Positions 16,958-26,320 of a DNA stretch of 64,000 nt are shown here, one piece after another. The position numbers and the translations under genes were made by a program. The notes below the pieces were generated by a model that was given only the letters and a program-made list of their open reading frames with translations, was not told the origin of the DNA and searched no databases. Each line of letters opens with the position of its first letter. Position 1 is the first letter of the stretch. The stretch is from Flavobacteriales bacterium. GTDB lineage: Bacteria > Bacteroidota > Bacteroidia > Flavobacteriales_D > Crocinitomicaceae. The DNA is taken from positions 22,444-86,443 of the forward strand of contig CANFRV010000017.1 of the NCBI GenBank assembly GCA_947449575.1, given 5' to 3'.

Positions 16958-18217
16958 ATGAAAGGTAAGATTTTAATAGTATTAATTTGTTTGATAAGCT
17001 GTAGTAAATTAAATGCTACACAAATTCTTGTGCCAATGGACGAGACTCAAACAAATCACCTAAAAGCATATGGTGTAGCGTTTTGGCTACTTGAAAGCGA
17101 AGTAGTTGTTGAATGGCTTTTAAATTACAGAGGGGGGTCTTTTTTAATTCCGCACTTGAACTCAGCTGAAGAAGAACTGCTCTTGCGTGGTGTAAAATAC
17201 GAAGTCATTGCCGACGGTCAAGCTAATAATATAAAAAATCAAATTGCTAATCCTGAAACAAATATGGAGGTTGTTCAGTTAGAAAAAGCTCCAAAAATTG
17301 CCGTATACACACCCAAAGGTAAACAGCCATGGGATGATGCTGTAACGATGGTCTTAGAATATGCTGAGATTCCATATGACAAAATTTATGATTCTGCCAT
17401 TGTGATGGGACTGCTCCCGAAGTATGATTGGCTGCACCTGCACCACGAAGATTTCACCGGAGAATATGGTAAATTTTATTCTGCATACAGTTCCTATTCA
17501 TGGTACAAACAGCAAGTTGCAGGTTTGGAAGCTGATGCGCATGCATTAGGATTTGAAAAAGTTTCGCAGTTGAAATTAGCTGTAGCAACAAATATTCAAA
17601 ATTTTGTACTTGGAGGAGGTTTCTTGTTCACAATGTGCAGTGGTACAGACAGTTTCGATATTGCATTAGCCGCTCAAGGGGTAGATATTTGTGAATCTAT
17701 CTATGATGGTGACGGAGTAGATCCGAATGCTCAGCAAAAACTAAATTTTAAAAATACTTTTGCATTTGAAAATTTCATTTTGGAACCTAATCCTCTTGTC
17801 TATGAGTATTCAAATATCGATGGAACAAACTTACATACTCGAAACGAAAATACTGACAAATTTACATTGTTTGAGTTTTCCGCGAAATGGGATGTCGTTC
17901 CAACAATGTTAACGCAATGCCACACAGATGTAATTGATGGTTTCATGGGTCAAACAACTGATTTTCAAAAAAGTCTTATAAAATCAAATGTGTTAATTTT
18001 AGGTGAGAATAAAGAATTAAAAACTGCCAAATACATACATGGTGAACTAGGACAAGGGACCTGGACTTTTTATGGTGGTCATGATCCTGAAGATTTTGAA
18101 CATAAAGTAATGGACCCTCCAACCGATTTAAATCTACATCCAAATTCACCTGGTTACAGATTAATCCTCAACAATATTCTATTTCCAGCGGCTAAGAAGA
18201 AGAAAAGGAAAACTTAA
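16958..18217 (+). CDS. exported protein of unknown function (annotated in relatives as asparagine synthetase B)
   Basis: A 419-residue protein with an N-terminal export signal. The segment LIVLICLISC resembles a lipobox (Cys15), though cleavage after LNA as an ordinary signal peptide is also possible. The mature protein begins QILVPMDETQTNHLKAYG, typical of a Bacteroidota-wide family that has inherited the name asparagine synthetase B in databases; I see neither the glutamine amidotransferase nor the synthetase motifs, so that name is not supported. It contains conserved blocks LNYRGGSF, LHHEDFTG, FLFTMCSGTDSFDIAL and YGGHDPEDFEH. Histidines and aspartates in the last blocks could bind metal. 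The role is unknown. Confidence 0.6.
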   Translation: MKGKILIVLICLISCSKLNATQILVPMDETQTNHLKAYGVAFWLLESEVVVEWLLNYRGGSFLIPHLNSAEEELLLRGVKYEVIADGQANNIKNQIANPETNMEVVQLEKAPKIAVYTPKGKQPWDDAVTMVLEYAEIPYDKIYDSAIVMGLLPKYDWLHLHHEDFTGEYGKFYSAYSSYSWYKQQVAGLEADAHALGFEKVSQLKLAVATNIQNFVLGGGFLFTMCSGTDSFDIALAAQGVDICESIYDGDGVDPNAQQKLNFKNTFAFENFILEPNPLVYEYSNIDGTNLHTRNENTDKFTLFEFSAKWDVVPTMLTQCHTDVIDGFMGQTTDFQKSLIKSNVLILGENKELKTAKYIHGELGQGTWTFYGGHDPEDFEHKVMDPPTDLNLHPNSPGYRLILNNILFPAAKKKKRKT

Positions 18218-18497
18218 TTACTGCTACATTAAGAGTTTTATCAATCCCTCCAAACTTTGGTAATAACGATTGCTATAATGCGAATCATAATACCTAAAAG
18301 TTCAAATCAATTATCGGCTGGAAGAGAAAGATTATCTAAAGAATTCCAAGCACTGTGTTTTCTTAGCCTACGCAAATTCTGTATTATTAGGATAAAACCT
18401 TTTGGTAACATTAAATCGACCGATAGGTAAAGAAAAAGATATGTTTGAAATCTAGGAATGACAATGCGCTGATAAGAGCGTTCTATAGCAAATAATC
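18218..18497. other. intergenic region, no gene recognised
   Basis: 280 bp between the converging unknown exported gene and the TlpA-like gene. No open frame of note, repeat or terminator stands out; it could hold a decayed gene but I cannot identify one. Confidence 0.3.
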
Positions 18498-18995
18498 TTA
18501 TTTCAGAAGTTTGTCCAGTGCAATATGCAAACCCAAACCTCTTAATTCTTGACCTTTAGCAATGATTACTCCTTTACCATCAACCAAAACGCCAAATGCA
18601 ATAGAACTTGCTCCGTATGCTTGAGCCGCTTTTCCATCCTTATCCCACGCATGATTTTTCCACACCAATTGATCATCTTGAATTGCTTTCAACCAAGGTT
18701 CAATCGTTCGATCTAAAGAAACACTGAATACTTGGAAACCACTCGCGTTTTTAAACTTTGCTTTTTTATATTTAGTATACGCTTCTACAACATGAGGATT
18801 TTCATTTCGACAAGGTCCGCACCAAGATGCCCAAAAATCTATTAAAACGATTTTACCTCTCAAATCTGAAAGCTTAATTATTTTACCAGCTGTATTTACT
18901 AACTCTATTTCTGGAGCTTGTTCTCCAACAGAAATAGAAACACTAGAAGTGAATGAAAAGCAAATTAGAATAGACAAAAAAGCTACGAATCTCAT
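18498..18995 (-). CDS. TlpA/ResA-like thioredoxin-fold protein, exported
   Basis: A 165-residue protein with a signal peptide (residues ~1-20) and one AhpC/TSA-type thioredoxin domain. The redox motif is FWASWCGPCRNENP, with cysteines at 59 and 62. It presumably reduces or isomerises disulfides in the periplasm. Oddity: the cis-proline facing the active site in almost all thioredoxin folds (usual context IPTxFLID) is replaced by alanine in SSIAFGVLVDGKG (Ala133), which normally affects substrate release and metal binding. It lies 25 bp downstream of murA on the same strand and could be co-transcribed. Confidence 0.82.
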   Translation of the reverse strand: MRFVAFLSILICFSFTSSVSISVGEQAPEIELVNTAGKIIKLSDLRGKIVLIDFWASWCGPCRNENPHVVEAYTKYKKAKFKNASGFQVFSVSLDRTIEPWLKAIQDDQLVWKNHAWDKDGKAAQAYGASSIAFGVLVDGKGVIIAKGQELRGLGLHIALDKLLK

Positions 18996-19020
18996 ACAAA
19001 AATATCTTATTCCTGATTAT

Positions 19021-20328
19021 TTACTTTACTCTTCGAATATCTGCACCCAAATTATTCAACCTGATATCTATATCTTGATATCCTCGGTCAATTTGTTCAA
19101 TATTATGAATAGTACTTTTTCCTTTAGCTGATAAGGCCGCTATTAACAATGAAACTCCCGCTCTTATATCAGGTGAAGTCATAGAAATTCCTTTCAATGT
19201 GTGCTCATTATTCAAGCCAATAACAGTTGCACGGTGTGGATCACACAAAATAATTTGCGCCCCCATGTCAATTAATTTATCCACAAAAAACAGACGTGAC
19301 TCAAACATTTTCTGGTGAATCAAAACACTTCCTTTTGCTTGCGTAGCCACCACTAAAATGATTGACAATAAGTCAGGAGTGAATCCTGGCCAAGGAGCAT
19401 CAGAAATAGTTAAAATTGAACCGTCAATAAAGGTGTCAATTTCATACGAATCTTGCGCAGGAACATAAATATCATCTCCTCTGCGTTCTAGCTTAATTCC
19501 TAATTTTCTAAAAACATCAGGAATGATCCCTAAATTGTCCCAGCTAACATCTTTTATTGTAATTTCAGATTTAGTCATTGCCGCCAAACCAATGAAACTG
19601 CCAATTTCAATCATATCTGGAAGAATTCGATGGAAACAACCTTTTAATTCTTTGACACCTTGAATAGTTAACATATTAGAAGAAATACCGCTGATATTTG
19701 CCCCCATAGAGTTCAACATTTTACACAACTGTTGTAAGTAAGGTTCACAAGCTGCATTGTATATAGTTGTTTCTCCTTCTGCCATTACTGCAGCCATTAA
19801 AATATTCGCGGTACCTGTAACTGAAGCTTCATCTAGGTGAATATAAGCACCTATTAGTTTTTCAGAATCTACAGAATAGAAATGTTCACCTGCATCATAA
19901 TTAAATTTAGCGCCCAATTTCATGAATCCTTCAAAATGAGTGTCCAAACGGCGACGTCCAATTTTATCTCCACCAGGTTTCGGAATAAAGCCTCTACCAA
20001 ATCGAGCTAAGAGTGGTCCCACAATCATAATCGAACCACGAAGAGAACCCGCTCTTTTCTTAAAATCGTCTGATTCTAAATACGGTAAATCTATATCTTT
20101 TGCCTGAAAAATATAGGTTCCTTTTTCCACCTTTTCAATTTTAACTCCCATTGTTTGCAGTAAACTTATTAACTTGTTTACATCAATAATATCTGGAATA
20201 TTAGAAATTGTTACTTTTTCAGGAGTTAGCAAAACGGCACATAAAATCTGTAAAGCCTCATTTTTTGCTCCTTGAGGAACCAATTCACCTTTTAGTGGTT
20301 TCCCACCTTGTATTTCAAAAGACGCCAT
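19021..20328 (-). CDS. murA: UDP-N-acetylglucosamine 1-carboxyvinyltransferase with Asp in place of the active-site Cys
   Basis: A 435-residue enolpyruvyl transferase that starts peptidoglycan synthesis by joining enolpyruvate from PEP to UDP-GlcNAc. Two inside-out alpha/beta domains; N-terminal GGKPLKGELVPQGAKNEAL, then the mobile active-site loop KPGGDKIGRRRLDTH. The residue that is cysteine in E. coli (Cys115, GGCxIG) is Asp121 here, codon GAT at 19966-19968. An aspartate at this position makes MurA insensitive to fosfomycin in Mycobacterium and Chlamydia. It follows the DUF4290 gene by 6 bp. Confidence 0.94.
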   Translation of the reverse strand: MASFEIQGGKPLKGELVPQGAKNEALQILCAVLLTPEKVTISNIPDIIDVNKLISLLQTMGVKIEKVEKGTYIFQAKDIDLPYLESDDFKKRAGSLRGSIMIVGPLLARFGRGFIPKPGGDKIGRRRLDTHFEGFMKLGAKFNYDAGEHFYSVDSEKLIGAYIHLDEASVTGTANILMAAVMAEGETTIYNAACEPYLQQLCKMLNSMGANISGISSNMLTIQGVKELKGCFHRILPDMIEIGSFIGLAAMTKSEITIKDVSWDNLGIIPDVFRKLGIKLERRGDDIYVPAQDSYEIDTFIDGSILTISDAPWPGFTPDLLSIILVVATQAKGSVLIHQKMFESRLFFVDKLIDMGAQIILCDPHRATVIGLNNEHTLKGISMTSPDIRAGVSLLIAALSAKGKSTIHNIEQIDRGYQDIDIRLNNLGADIRRVK

Positions 20329-20334
20329 TACTAC

Positions 20335-20976
20335 TTATTTTTTAAATTTCTTTTTCGGTTGTTGATTGTTTTGCTGCTGCTTTTTCCCGTTGTTCTTATT
20401 TTGATTCGCTTGAATTCCATAAGATTTCAAAATTACATTCGTAGAAATAAGATCTTCCGGATTTTCTAAAATCAATTCTTTCTTAGAAAGCTCTGACAAC
20501 TGATTCGCAATAACCGTATTTTCAACGGCATCATTATTAAAAACGAGAAATTGTTTTTTCATGAAATTAGCCATTGTCCGTGTCAAATATTTTTTTTCTC
20601 CGGAGTCTGCTATTGCAGAAGCATCTTCAAGAATCTTTTGTGTGTATTTACCGTAGTGTCCAAATCTAATTTTACTTGTAGGATAATCAACTCTATCTGG
20701 TTTACTTGCCAATTCTTCTTTCTTAGGTAATTCATAGGGTGAATCAGCATCTAACTGAAAATCAGACATAACAAATAAATGCGTCCATAATTTATGGCGA
20801 AAATCATCCACATCTCTTAAGTGCGGATTTAATTGCCCCATTACCTCAATGATTGCTTGTGCTGCACGATTACGTTCTGTGCGATCTTCTATTTCCATCG
20901 CATGATGAATCATGTTCTGAACATTTCTACCATATTCTGGTAACATTAATTTTTGACGCGTCGTATTGTATTCCAT
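20335..20976 (-). CDS. DUF4290 protein
   Basis: A 213-residue soluble protein of a family almost confined to Bacteroidota and usually encoded just before murA, as here (6-bp gap). The conserved helical domain (residues ~1-180) contains YNTTRQKLMLPEYGRNVQ, LNPHLRDVDDFRHKLWTHL and RFGHYGKYTQKI. The C-terminal ~25 residues are a lysine/glutamine/asparagine tail (GKKQQQNNQQPKKKFKK) of the sort that binds nucleic acid or acidic surfaces. Function unknown; the tight linkage suggests a role in cell-wall synthesis or division, which is inference only. Confidence 0.8.
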   Translation of the reverse strand: MEYNTTRQKLMLPEYGRNVQNMIHHAMEIEDRTERNRAAQAIIEVMGQLNPHLRDVDDFRHKLWTHLFVMSDFQLDADSPYELPKKEELASKPDRVDYPTSKIRFGHYGKYTQKILEDASAIADSGEKKYLTRTMANFMKKQFLVFNNDAVENTVIANQLSELSKKELILENPEDLISTNVILKSYGIQANQNKNNGKKQQQNNQQPKKKFKK

Positions 20977-20989
20977 ATCATCTCTTTTT

Positions 20990-21092
20990 TAGAATCTAGA
21001 TTTTTAGACTCTAGACCGTTTCGCTTATTAGACTAGAAATTAATAGTTCTATAACTTCCCAAATGGAACAATCAACTATCTAAAAACCGAAT
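20990..21092. repeat. dispersed intergenic repeat, copy B
   Basis: AGAATCTAGATTTTTAGACT, then CTAGACCGTTTCGCTTATTA and, at the other end, CTATCTAAAAACCGAATGTC. Same unit as copies C, E and G, between the purL stop and the DUF4290 gene start. Confidence 0.6.
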
Positions 21093-21094
21093 GT

Positions 21095-23332
21095 CTACTT
21101 TTCTATTTTTTTACCCAATGCAGTGTTGAATAATTCTTTCGCTTCAGTGATAAATCCAAAATGTTCATCATCCACCATCATCTTCCCTTTTGTAACGTGA
21201 CCTAACAAGGTAAAATTAACCGTTGAATCCATCATGAATTCGATAAAATCTTCTTCTGCATCTTCGCTTACTGTCACCAAAACTCTACCTTGGGACTCAC
21301 CGAATAAGAATGCATCTTCTCTAATTTCTGCATCTGTAACGATATCGAATCCTAATTCTCTCGGCATTGACATCTCTGTTAAAGAAACAAACATTCCTCC
21401 ATCCGCAATATCATGCGCAGCATTTATTAAATCATTTTGAATCAATCCTTTTACTGTGTGTTGCACTTCATACTCTTTTTCTAAATCAAAAACAGGAGCT
21501 GGTGATGCTTTTACACCATGAAAAGAATACAAATATTCAGAGGATGAAATACAATCAAAAGAATCACCAATTAAGAAAATTAAATCTCCTTTTTGTTTAA
21601 AATCTAGCGTCATTGCTCTTGTTTTATCTTCCAATAAACCAATCATCCCAATTGTAGGTGTTGGAAAAACCGGAGTTTCAACACCATTGGTAGAAGTTTG
21701 ATTATAAAAAGAAACATTTCCTCCAGTTACTGGTGTTTCAAATTTCAAACAAGCTTTTGACATTCCTTTGATAGCACCTACAAATTGCCAAAAAGATTCA
21801 GGATTGTAAGGATTCCCGAAATTTAAACAGTTCGTAATCGCACTAGGAATACCTCCCGAACAAACAATATTTCGAGCTGCTTCTGAAACAGCAATCATTG
21901 TTCCTACCTCAGGATCCGCATTTACATATCTTGAATTACAATCAACTGTCATAGCGATTGCTTTATTTGTGCCTTTTACGTTGACAATCGCAGCGTCAGA
22001 AGGACGGTTGGTCGACATGTTTTTCGTTCCAACCATTGAATCATATTGCTCATATACCCAACGCTTAGAAGCGATGTTTTGATGCTGTAATAAGAAAAAA
22101 GCAACTTCTTTCAAATCCTCAGGTTGAGCAATATCTTCTATTTTGAATTTTTTAAACTCTTGATAATACGCTGGTTCTGTATATTCACGTTGATACTGAG
22201 GAGCTCCACCACCTAGCACTAAAGATTCTGCAGGAACATCTCCAACCAATTCTCCATTCATGAAATAACGAACCCGGTCAGAATCAGTAACAACACCAAT
22301 TTCTTCTGCATGAAGATCCCATTTATCGAAAATTGCTTTTACAACATCCTCTTCTCCTTTTTTCACGACTACTAGCATTCTCTCTTGAGATTCTGATAAT
22401 AGAATTTCATACGGTAGCATATTTTCTTGTCTTGTAGGAACCAAATCTAATTGAATATCCATTCCTACATTCCCACCAGCACTCATTTCGCAAGTTGAAC
22501 AAGTGATTCCAGCTGCACCCATATCTTGCATACCTACTACAGCATCTGTGGTCAGTAATTCCATCGTCGCTTCTAAAAGCAATTTTTCCATGAAAGGATC
22601 TCCCACTTGAACCGAAGGTAAATCAGAAGCTGATTCTTCAGTCATATCTTTTGAAGCGAAAGCAGCTCCTGCAATACCATCTTTACCCGTTGCTGAACCA
22701 ACTATAAAAACTGAATTTCCTGGGCCTTTTGCTTTTGCTGAAATAATCTTTTTTGAATCCATTACACCTGCAGAAAAAGCATTGACCAATGGATTCGTAT
22801 TGTAAGAATCATCGAAGAAAACCTCTCCCCCAACAATTGGAATACCGAAAGCATTTCCATAATCACCAATACCTTTCACTACCCCTTTCACCAACCATTT
22901 GGTTCGATCTAATTCAATATTACCAAAACGTAACGAATTAAGCTGCGCTATTGGACGAGCACCCATGGTAAAAATATCACGGTTGATTCCTCCAACACCT
23001 GTAGCAGCACCTTGATAAGGCTCCAAAGCACTTGGGTGATTGTGTGACTCTATTTTAAAAACACATCCTAAACCATTTCCAATATCGACCATTCCAGCAT
23101 TTTCTTCGCCTGCTTTTACAAGCATATGTGGACCTTCCTTCGGTAATTGTTTTAGCCAATAAATGGAGTTTTTATACGAACAATGTTCAGACCACATAAC
23201 AGAATACACACTCGTCTCAGTAAAATTAGGTGTTCTACCTAAAATTTCTTTAATCATTTCAAATTCATCCGGGCGTAATCCAAGCTCTACTGCTTGTTCT
23301 AAAGTTGCTTCTTGGTTTAAAGTGCTTTCCAT
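21095..23332 (-). CDS. purL: phosphoribosylformylglycinamidine synthase, small PurL type
   Basis: A 745-residue ATP-dependent amidoligase of purine synthesis, converting FGAR to FGAM. It is the short PurL (about 740 residues) that needs separate PurQ and PurS subunits, not the ~1300-residue fused form. Motifs include [50 protein letters not shown] and [15 protein letters not shown] at 23332 is used: it fits the family start (MESTLNQEA) and follows a TACTTTTG promoter box. purQ and purS are not in the window. Confidence 0.94.
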   Translation of the reverse strand: MESTLNQEATLEQAVELGLRPDEFEMIKEILGRTPNFTETSVYSVMWSEHCSYKNSIYWLKQLPKEGPHMLVKAGEENAGMVDIGNGLGCVFKIESHNHPSALEPYQGAATGVGGINRDIFTMGARPIAQLNSLRFGNIELDRTKWLVKGVVKGIGDYGNAFGIPIVGGEVFFDDSYNTNPLVNAFSAGVMDSKKIISAKAKGPGNSVFIVGSATGKDGIAGAAFASKDMTEESASDLPSVQVGDPFMEKLLLEATMELLTTDAVVGMQDMGAAGITCSTCEMSAGGNVGMDIQLDLVPTRQENMLPYEILLSESQERMLVVVKKGEEDVVKAIFDKWDLHAEEIGVVTDSDRVRYFMNGELVGDVPAESLVLGGGAPQYQREYTEPAYYQEFKKFKIEDIAQPEDLKEVAFFLLQHQNIASKRWVYEQYDSMVGTKNMSTNRPSDAAIVNVKGTNKAIAMTVDCNSRYVNADPEVGTMIAVSEAARNIVCSGGIPSAITNCLNFGNPYNPESFWQFVGAIKGMSKACLKFETPVTGGNVSFYNQTSTNGVETPVFPTPTIGMIGLLEDKTRAMTLDFKQKGDLIFLIGDSFDCISSSEYLYSFHGVKASPAPVFDLEKEYEVQHTVKGLIQNDLINAAHDIADGGMFVSLTEMSMPRELGFDIVTDAEIREDAFLFGESQGRVLVTVSEDAEEDFIEFMMDSTVNFTLLGHVTKGKMMVDDEHFGFITEAKELFNTALGKKIEK

Positions 23333-23350
23333 AAAATGTATAATGTAAAA

Positions 23351-23400
23351 CAAAAGTAATTATAATTTTTGAAGTTAACTCTCTTTTTAAGACAAAAGTA
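23351..23400 (-). promoter_or_regulatory. tandem -7 boxes upstream of purL
   Basis: Two minus-strand TACTTTTG boxes (at 23351-23358 and 23393-23400), both exact TAnnTTTG matches, 42 bp apart. Either or both could start purL transcription. Confidence 0.4.
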
Positions 23401-23528
23401 ATGATAGTAAAAACCAGCAGTTTTTAGTAGCAATAAACAAGCTAAACCCTTAAAAAAAGGGATTATGACGTATTTATTTTACTTTTATCATTCAATGTCT
23501 AACTAATTAAAACTTGCGATCATTCGTC

Positions 23529-23556
23529 TTGAGTTCAATTTCTTTTATTACTTTTA
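23529..23556 (+). promoter_or_regulatory. promoter of terC (TTG, 17 bp, TACTTTTA)
   Basis: TTG at 23529-23531 and TACTTTTA at 23549-23556 with a 17-bp spacer, close to the Bacteroidota TTG/TAnnTTTG pattern; 28 bases to the ATG. Confidence 0.5.
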
Positions 23557-23584
23557 CGCTCAAATTATTAAAAATAAAGAAGTA

Positions 23585-24349
23585 ATGGATTTTTCAGTTT
23601 TAACAACAGTTGATGGCCTTTTCTACCTTCTAATGCTAACCTTTCTGGAAATAGTTTTAGGAATAGACAATATTATTTTCATCTCTATTATAACTGATAA
23701 ACTTCATGTTAAAAATCAAAAAAATGCGAGAAGAACTGGTTTAGCACTGGCATTAATCGTTCGTCTTTTCTTACTAACCATTGCAGCTTGGATGATGAGT
23801 TTAACTGAACCCTTGTGCATAATATCTGGTGTAAAATTCTTTAGTGGTCACGAGTTAGTTTTATTAGTAGGTGGACTATTTTTAGTATATAAAAGTGGGG
23901 AAGAAATGTTGGAACACATGCGTGGTCGTCCAGCAAAAGAAAAAGGTAAAAAAGACAATTTAAAAGCAGTAATACTTCAAATTGTGCTAATTGATATCGT
24001 TTTTAGTTTTGATTCAATAATTACTGCAATTGGACTGACAACTGGCATAAGAAAAGAACTGCACGCTGATCCTATGATTATCATTTACTTAGCGGTTATT
24101 ATTTCTATGATCATCATGTTGATTTTCGCCAAACAAGTGAGTGATTTCATCAATAGTCGTCCATCCATAAAAATGATTGCTTTGGCTTTCCTAGTAGCTA
24201 TTGGAGTGATTTTAATTGGTGAATCTTTTGAATACGAAATCAATAAAAATTATGTTTACTTCGCAATGGCGTTTTCTCTGATAATAGAGTTTATGAACAT
24301 AAAAATGCGTAAAAACCACAGAAACCATCATCCTACTCCGAATATTTAA
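23585..24349 (+). CDS. TerC family integral membrane protein
   Basis: A 254-residue protein with seven to eight membrane segments. TerC family signatures: FLEIVLGIDNIIFISIIT near the N-terminus and DIVFSFDSIITAIGLT in the middle, with paired acidic residues in the membrane. Members are linked to tellurite resistance and to metal (manganese) export coupled to secretion. The C-terminus is basic and histidine-rich (RKNHRNHHPTP). The following small gene starts 5 bp later, so the four genes to 25599 may be one operon. Confidence 0.88.
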   Translation: MDFSVLTTVDGLFYLLMLTFLEIVLGIDNIIFISIITDKLHVKNQKNARRTGLALALIVRLFLLTIAAWMMSLTEPLCIISGVKFFSGHELVLLVGGLFLVYKSGEEMLEHMRGRPAKEKGKKDNLKAVILQIVLIDIVFSFDSIITAIGLTTGIRKELHADPMIIIYLAVIISMIIMLIFAKQVSDFINSRPSIKMIALAFLVAIGVILIGESFEYEINKNYVYFAMAFSLIIEFMNIKMRKNHRNHHPTPNI

Positions 24350-24354
24350 TTCAC

Positions 24355-24942
24355 ATGACAAAAGAAGAAGCCTTTCTATTCTTCCCGCATGCGGAAGATG
24401 ACGATATAGGTGATCTTTATGAGCAGCGAGTTTTTGAATACAAGCAATTCTTCCTTTCTTCCCCTCCTTTTCGTAAAGTTTTTTTAGCAAAAGAAAAAAA
24501 AATGAAGCAAATGCATGCCGCCTATTCATTTTTTTCTGGTCAACATGTACTAGAACAAACAAAATCGATAGATGCATCGTATTCTATTTCTGATTCAATT
24601 TTAGAAACATTTAATTATTATCAGCAAAACCTAAATTTGTTGAAAAATAAAATTTCACAAAGCACCACTGTGCCTGAATTATGTTCTGTGATACATGAAC
24701 TATTGCAACTCAGAAGTAGCTATTACCAAAATTGGACGATTGAGGAGAATTTCATTGAAAAAGAAATTGCGATCTCCAAGGAAATTGATCCCATGGAATT
24801 ATTAGTAGCAATCCAAGAATTCAATAAACTAGGGGGATTTACATTCGACGATTTAAATTCAAAAAGAAACATTTCACCTATTTTGTTAATCAACGAAGCT
24901 AAACGATTATCTTTGTGCCGAAAATTAGAAAATAATGGCTGA
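24355..24942 (+). CDS. conserved hypothetical protein, helical, soluble
   Basis: A 195-residue protein I do not recognise. It begins with MTKEEAFLFFPHAEDDDIGD, has no signal peptide or membrane segment, and is rich in charged residues with predicted helices (for example EENFIEKEIAISKEID). It starts 5 bp after terC and overlaps the DUF493 gene by 8 bases, so it is translationally coupled to that gene. The N-terminal FLFFPHAxDDDxxDLYE pattern could be a binding motif for another protein. Confidence 0.65.
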   Translation: MTKEEAFLFFPHAEDDDIGDLYEQRVFEYKQFFLSSPPFRKVFLAKEKKMKQMHAAYSFFSGQHVLEQTKSIDASYSISDSILETFNYYQQNLNLLKNKISQSTTVPELCSVIHELLQLRSSYYQNWTIEENFIEKEIAISKEIDPMELLVAIQEFNKLGGFTFDDLNSKRNISPILLINEAKRLSLCRKLENNG

Positions 24943-25204
24943 TCCGTATTTAAACCTTCGGAAACAATTAGAATTGGAAGAATGGCCCAACGTGTATATG
25001 TTCAAATTCATCTTTCCGAATACATCCGAAAATATAGCGTTAACAATCGCTTTATTTAATGAAGAATCTGCAGAGATTACTATTCATGAATCAAAAACTG
25101 GTAAATTTGCAAGTATCAGCATAAAAGAATTAATGTTAGATGTTGATTCTATCATAGAAAAATATGAAAATGCTACAAAAATTAAAGGACTGATGGCACT
25201 ATGA
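24935..25204 (+). CDS. DUF493 family protein
   Basis: An 89-residue ACT-like small domain of the DUF493 group: a WPNVYMFKFIFPNT strand, ...SAEITIHESKTGKFASISIKE and a terminal YENATKIKGLMAL, matching the FxxxfxfKfi ... S..GkyxSv...Y..l..i.gv plan. In E. coli the relative YbeD stands next to lipoate genes. Here it overlaps both neighbours (8 and 4 bases). Cytoplasmic, with a likely ligand-binding or regulatory role. Confidence 0.7.
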   Translation: MADPYLNLRKQLELEEWPNVYMFKFIFPNTSENIALTIALFNEESAEITIHESKTGKFASISIKELMLDVDSIIEKYENATKIKGLMAL

Positions 25205-25599
25205 TAATATTAATGGGATTTAGCATCATACAAGTAGTACTTGGGGTGCTTGGCGTAAGTTTAGGACTATTACTACTTGTAATTTCCTATAAAAAATTTC
25301 TTGCCTATCTAGGAAAGAGAGAAATCGCTCCTGACGACTATTGCGTATTAAATGAACTTGAAACGCATCCAGCAAAAGGAGAAGTTGAATTCTATTTTAC
25401 ATCAAAAAGAGATAGAAATGTAATTATTAATCTTTTAAATGACGACTTAAGTTTTCATTCTAAAATTTTTGAAGAACTTATCTCAGAAGGTGGTAAAATT
25501 GTTCGCTTTGATACCAAAACTGTTCCAAATCAAACGTATTTCTATCAATTGGAAACAGATAACCAAAAAACGATGAAAAGATTCACCATTGAAAATTAG
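25201..25599 (+). CDS. membrane-anchored hypothetical protein
   Basis: A 132-residue protein with one N-terminal membrane segment (residues ~7-30, VVLGVLGVSLGLLLLVISY) followed by a ~95-residue domain with alternating hydrophobic strands (GEVEFYFTSKRDRNVIINLL ... TVPNQTYFYQLETDN), consistent with a small beta sandwich. It is not a family I can name. It overlaps the DUF493 gene by 4 bases. Confidence 0.6.
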   Translation: MIILMGFSIIQVVLGVLGVSLGLLLLVISYKKFLAYLGKREIAPDDYCVLNELETHPAKGEVEFYFTSKRDRNVIINLLNDDLSFHSKIFEELISEGGKIVRFDTKTVPNQTYFYQLETDNQKTMKRFTIEN

Positions 25600-25705
25600 A
25601 CTTTATAAGACATTAGATTTTTTCACTTTAGACCGCTTCTCTTAAAGACTGATGAGTATGAGTGTAAAAAAAATAAGTCTATTTTCTAAAAATCTACTGT
25701 CTAAA
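25600..25705. repeat. dispersed intergenic repeat, copy C
   Basis: AAGACATTAGATTTTTTCAC, then TTTAGACCGCTTCTCTTAAA and GACTGATGAGTATGAGTG, ending TCTAAAAATCTACTGTCTAA. The reverse complement reproduces the plan of the copy at 37734-37890, including the AGACCGC-TTCGCT core and TAGA-rich ends. Confidence 0.7.
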
Positions 25706-25770
25706 ATTGATACAATCTTTTCTGAAAAATAGGATGCCAATTTGACAGCATATTTTACTTGGCAAAATAA

Positions 25771-25801
25771 TTGATAAATGAATGGATAAGAATTAACTTT
25801 G
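25771..25801 (+). promoter_or_regulatory. promoter of trxA (TTG, 20 bp, TAACTTTG)
   Basis: TTG at 25771-25773 and TAACTTTG at 25794-25801 with a 20-bp spacer: a full match to the Bacteroidota promoter consensus. Leader of about 30 bases. Confidence 0.7.
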
Positions 25802-25838
25802 TAGAATAAAACGAATAACAAATTAATAAAAATAGATT

Positions 25839-26159
25839 ATGGCAGTTGAAATTACAGACGCAAACTTCGAAGAAGTAGTATTAAATTCTAAATTACCAGT
25901 TTTAGTTGATTTTTGGGCTGAATGGTGTGGACCTTGTCGAATGGTTGGACCAATCGTTGATGAATTGCACACTGAGTATGAAGGAAAAGCAATTATCGGA
26001 AAAGTGAACGTTGATGAAAACCCAGGCGTTTCTGGATCATTTGGAGTGAGAAATATTCCTACCATTTTATTTATTAAGAATGGAGAAGTTGCTGATAAAT
26101 CAGTAGGTGCAGTTCCAAAAGCGCAATTAGCAGCTAAATTAGAGGCATTATTGAACTAA
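25839..26159 (+). CDS. trxA: thioredoxin
   Basis: A 106-residue cytoplasmic thioredoxin, the general protein disulfide reductant. The active site is DFWAEWCGPCRMVGP, the cis-proline is present (VRNIPTILFIKNG), and the length is exactly typical. Its own promoter and terminator make it a single-gene unit. Confidence 0.95.
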   Translation: MAVEITDANFEEVVLNSKLPVLVDFWAEWCGPCRMVGPIVDELHTEYEGKAIIGKVNVDENPGVSGSFGVRNIPTILFIKNGEVADKSVGAVPKAQLAAKLEALLN

Positions 26160-26203
26160 TTATAGACTCAATACTGAAGAGTCGTAAGACCTTAAAACTT
26201 TTT

Positions 26204-26237
26204 AAAAGACACGTAATTAAATTCGTGTCTTTTTTTT
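26204..26237 (+). terminator. Rho-independent terminator after trxA
   Basis: Stem AAAAGACACG/CGTGTCTTTT (26204-26213 with 26224-26233), loop of 10, followed by T-tract. Confidence 0.85.
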
Positions 26238-26294
26238 GCCCTAATTTTATGTCTTGAATCTTAAAATCTTGTATCTTTTCGTCTGAAATATACC

Positions 26295-26302
26295 TATCTT
26301 TG
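26295..26302 (+). promoter_or_regulatory. -7 box (TATCTTTG) of the 26321 gene
   Basis: Exact TAnnTTTG; a TTG at 26269-26271 lies 23 bp upstream. Leader of about 14 bases. Confidence 0.5.
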
Positions 26303-26320
26303 TACCCAATTTAAAATAAA

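Noticed and set aside
24212..24577. 121-codon minus-strand frame across the end of terC
   Set aside because: It is antisense to terC and the following gene, both with proper starts and family or coupling support.
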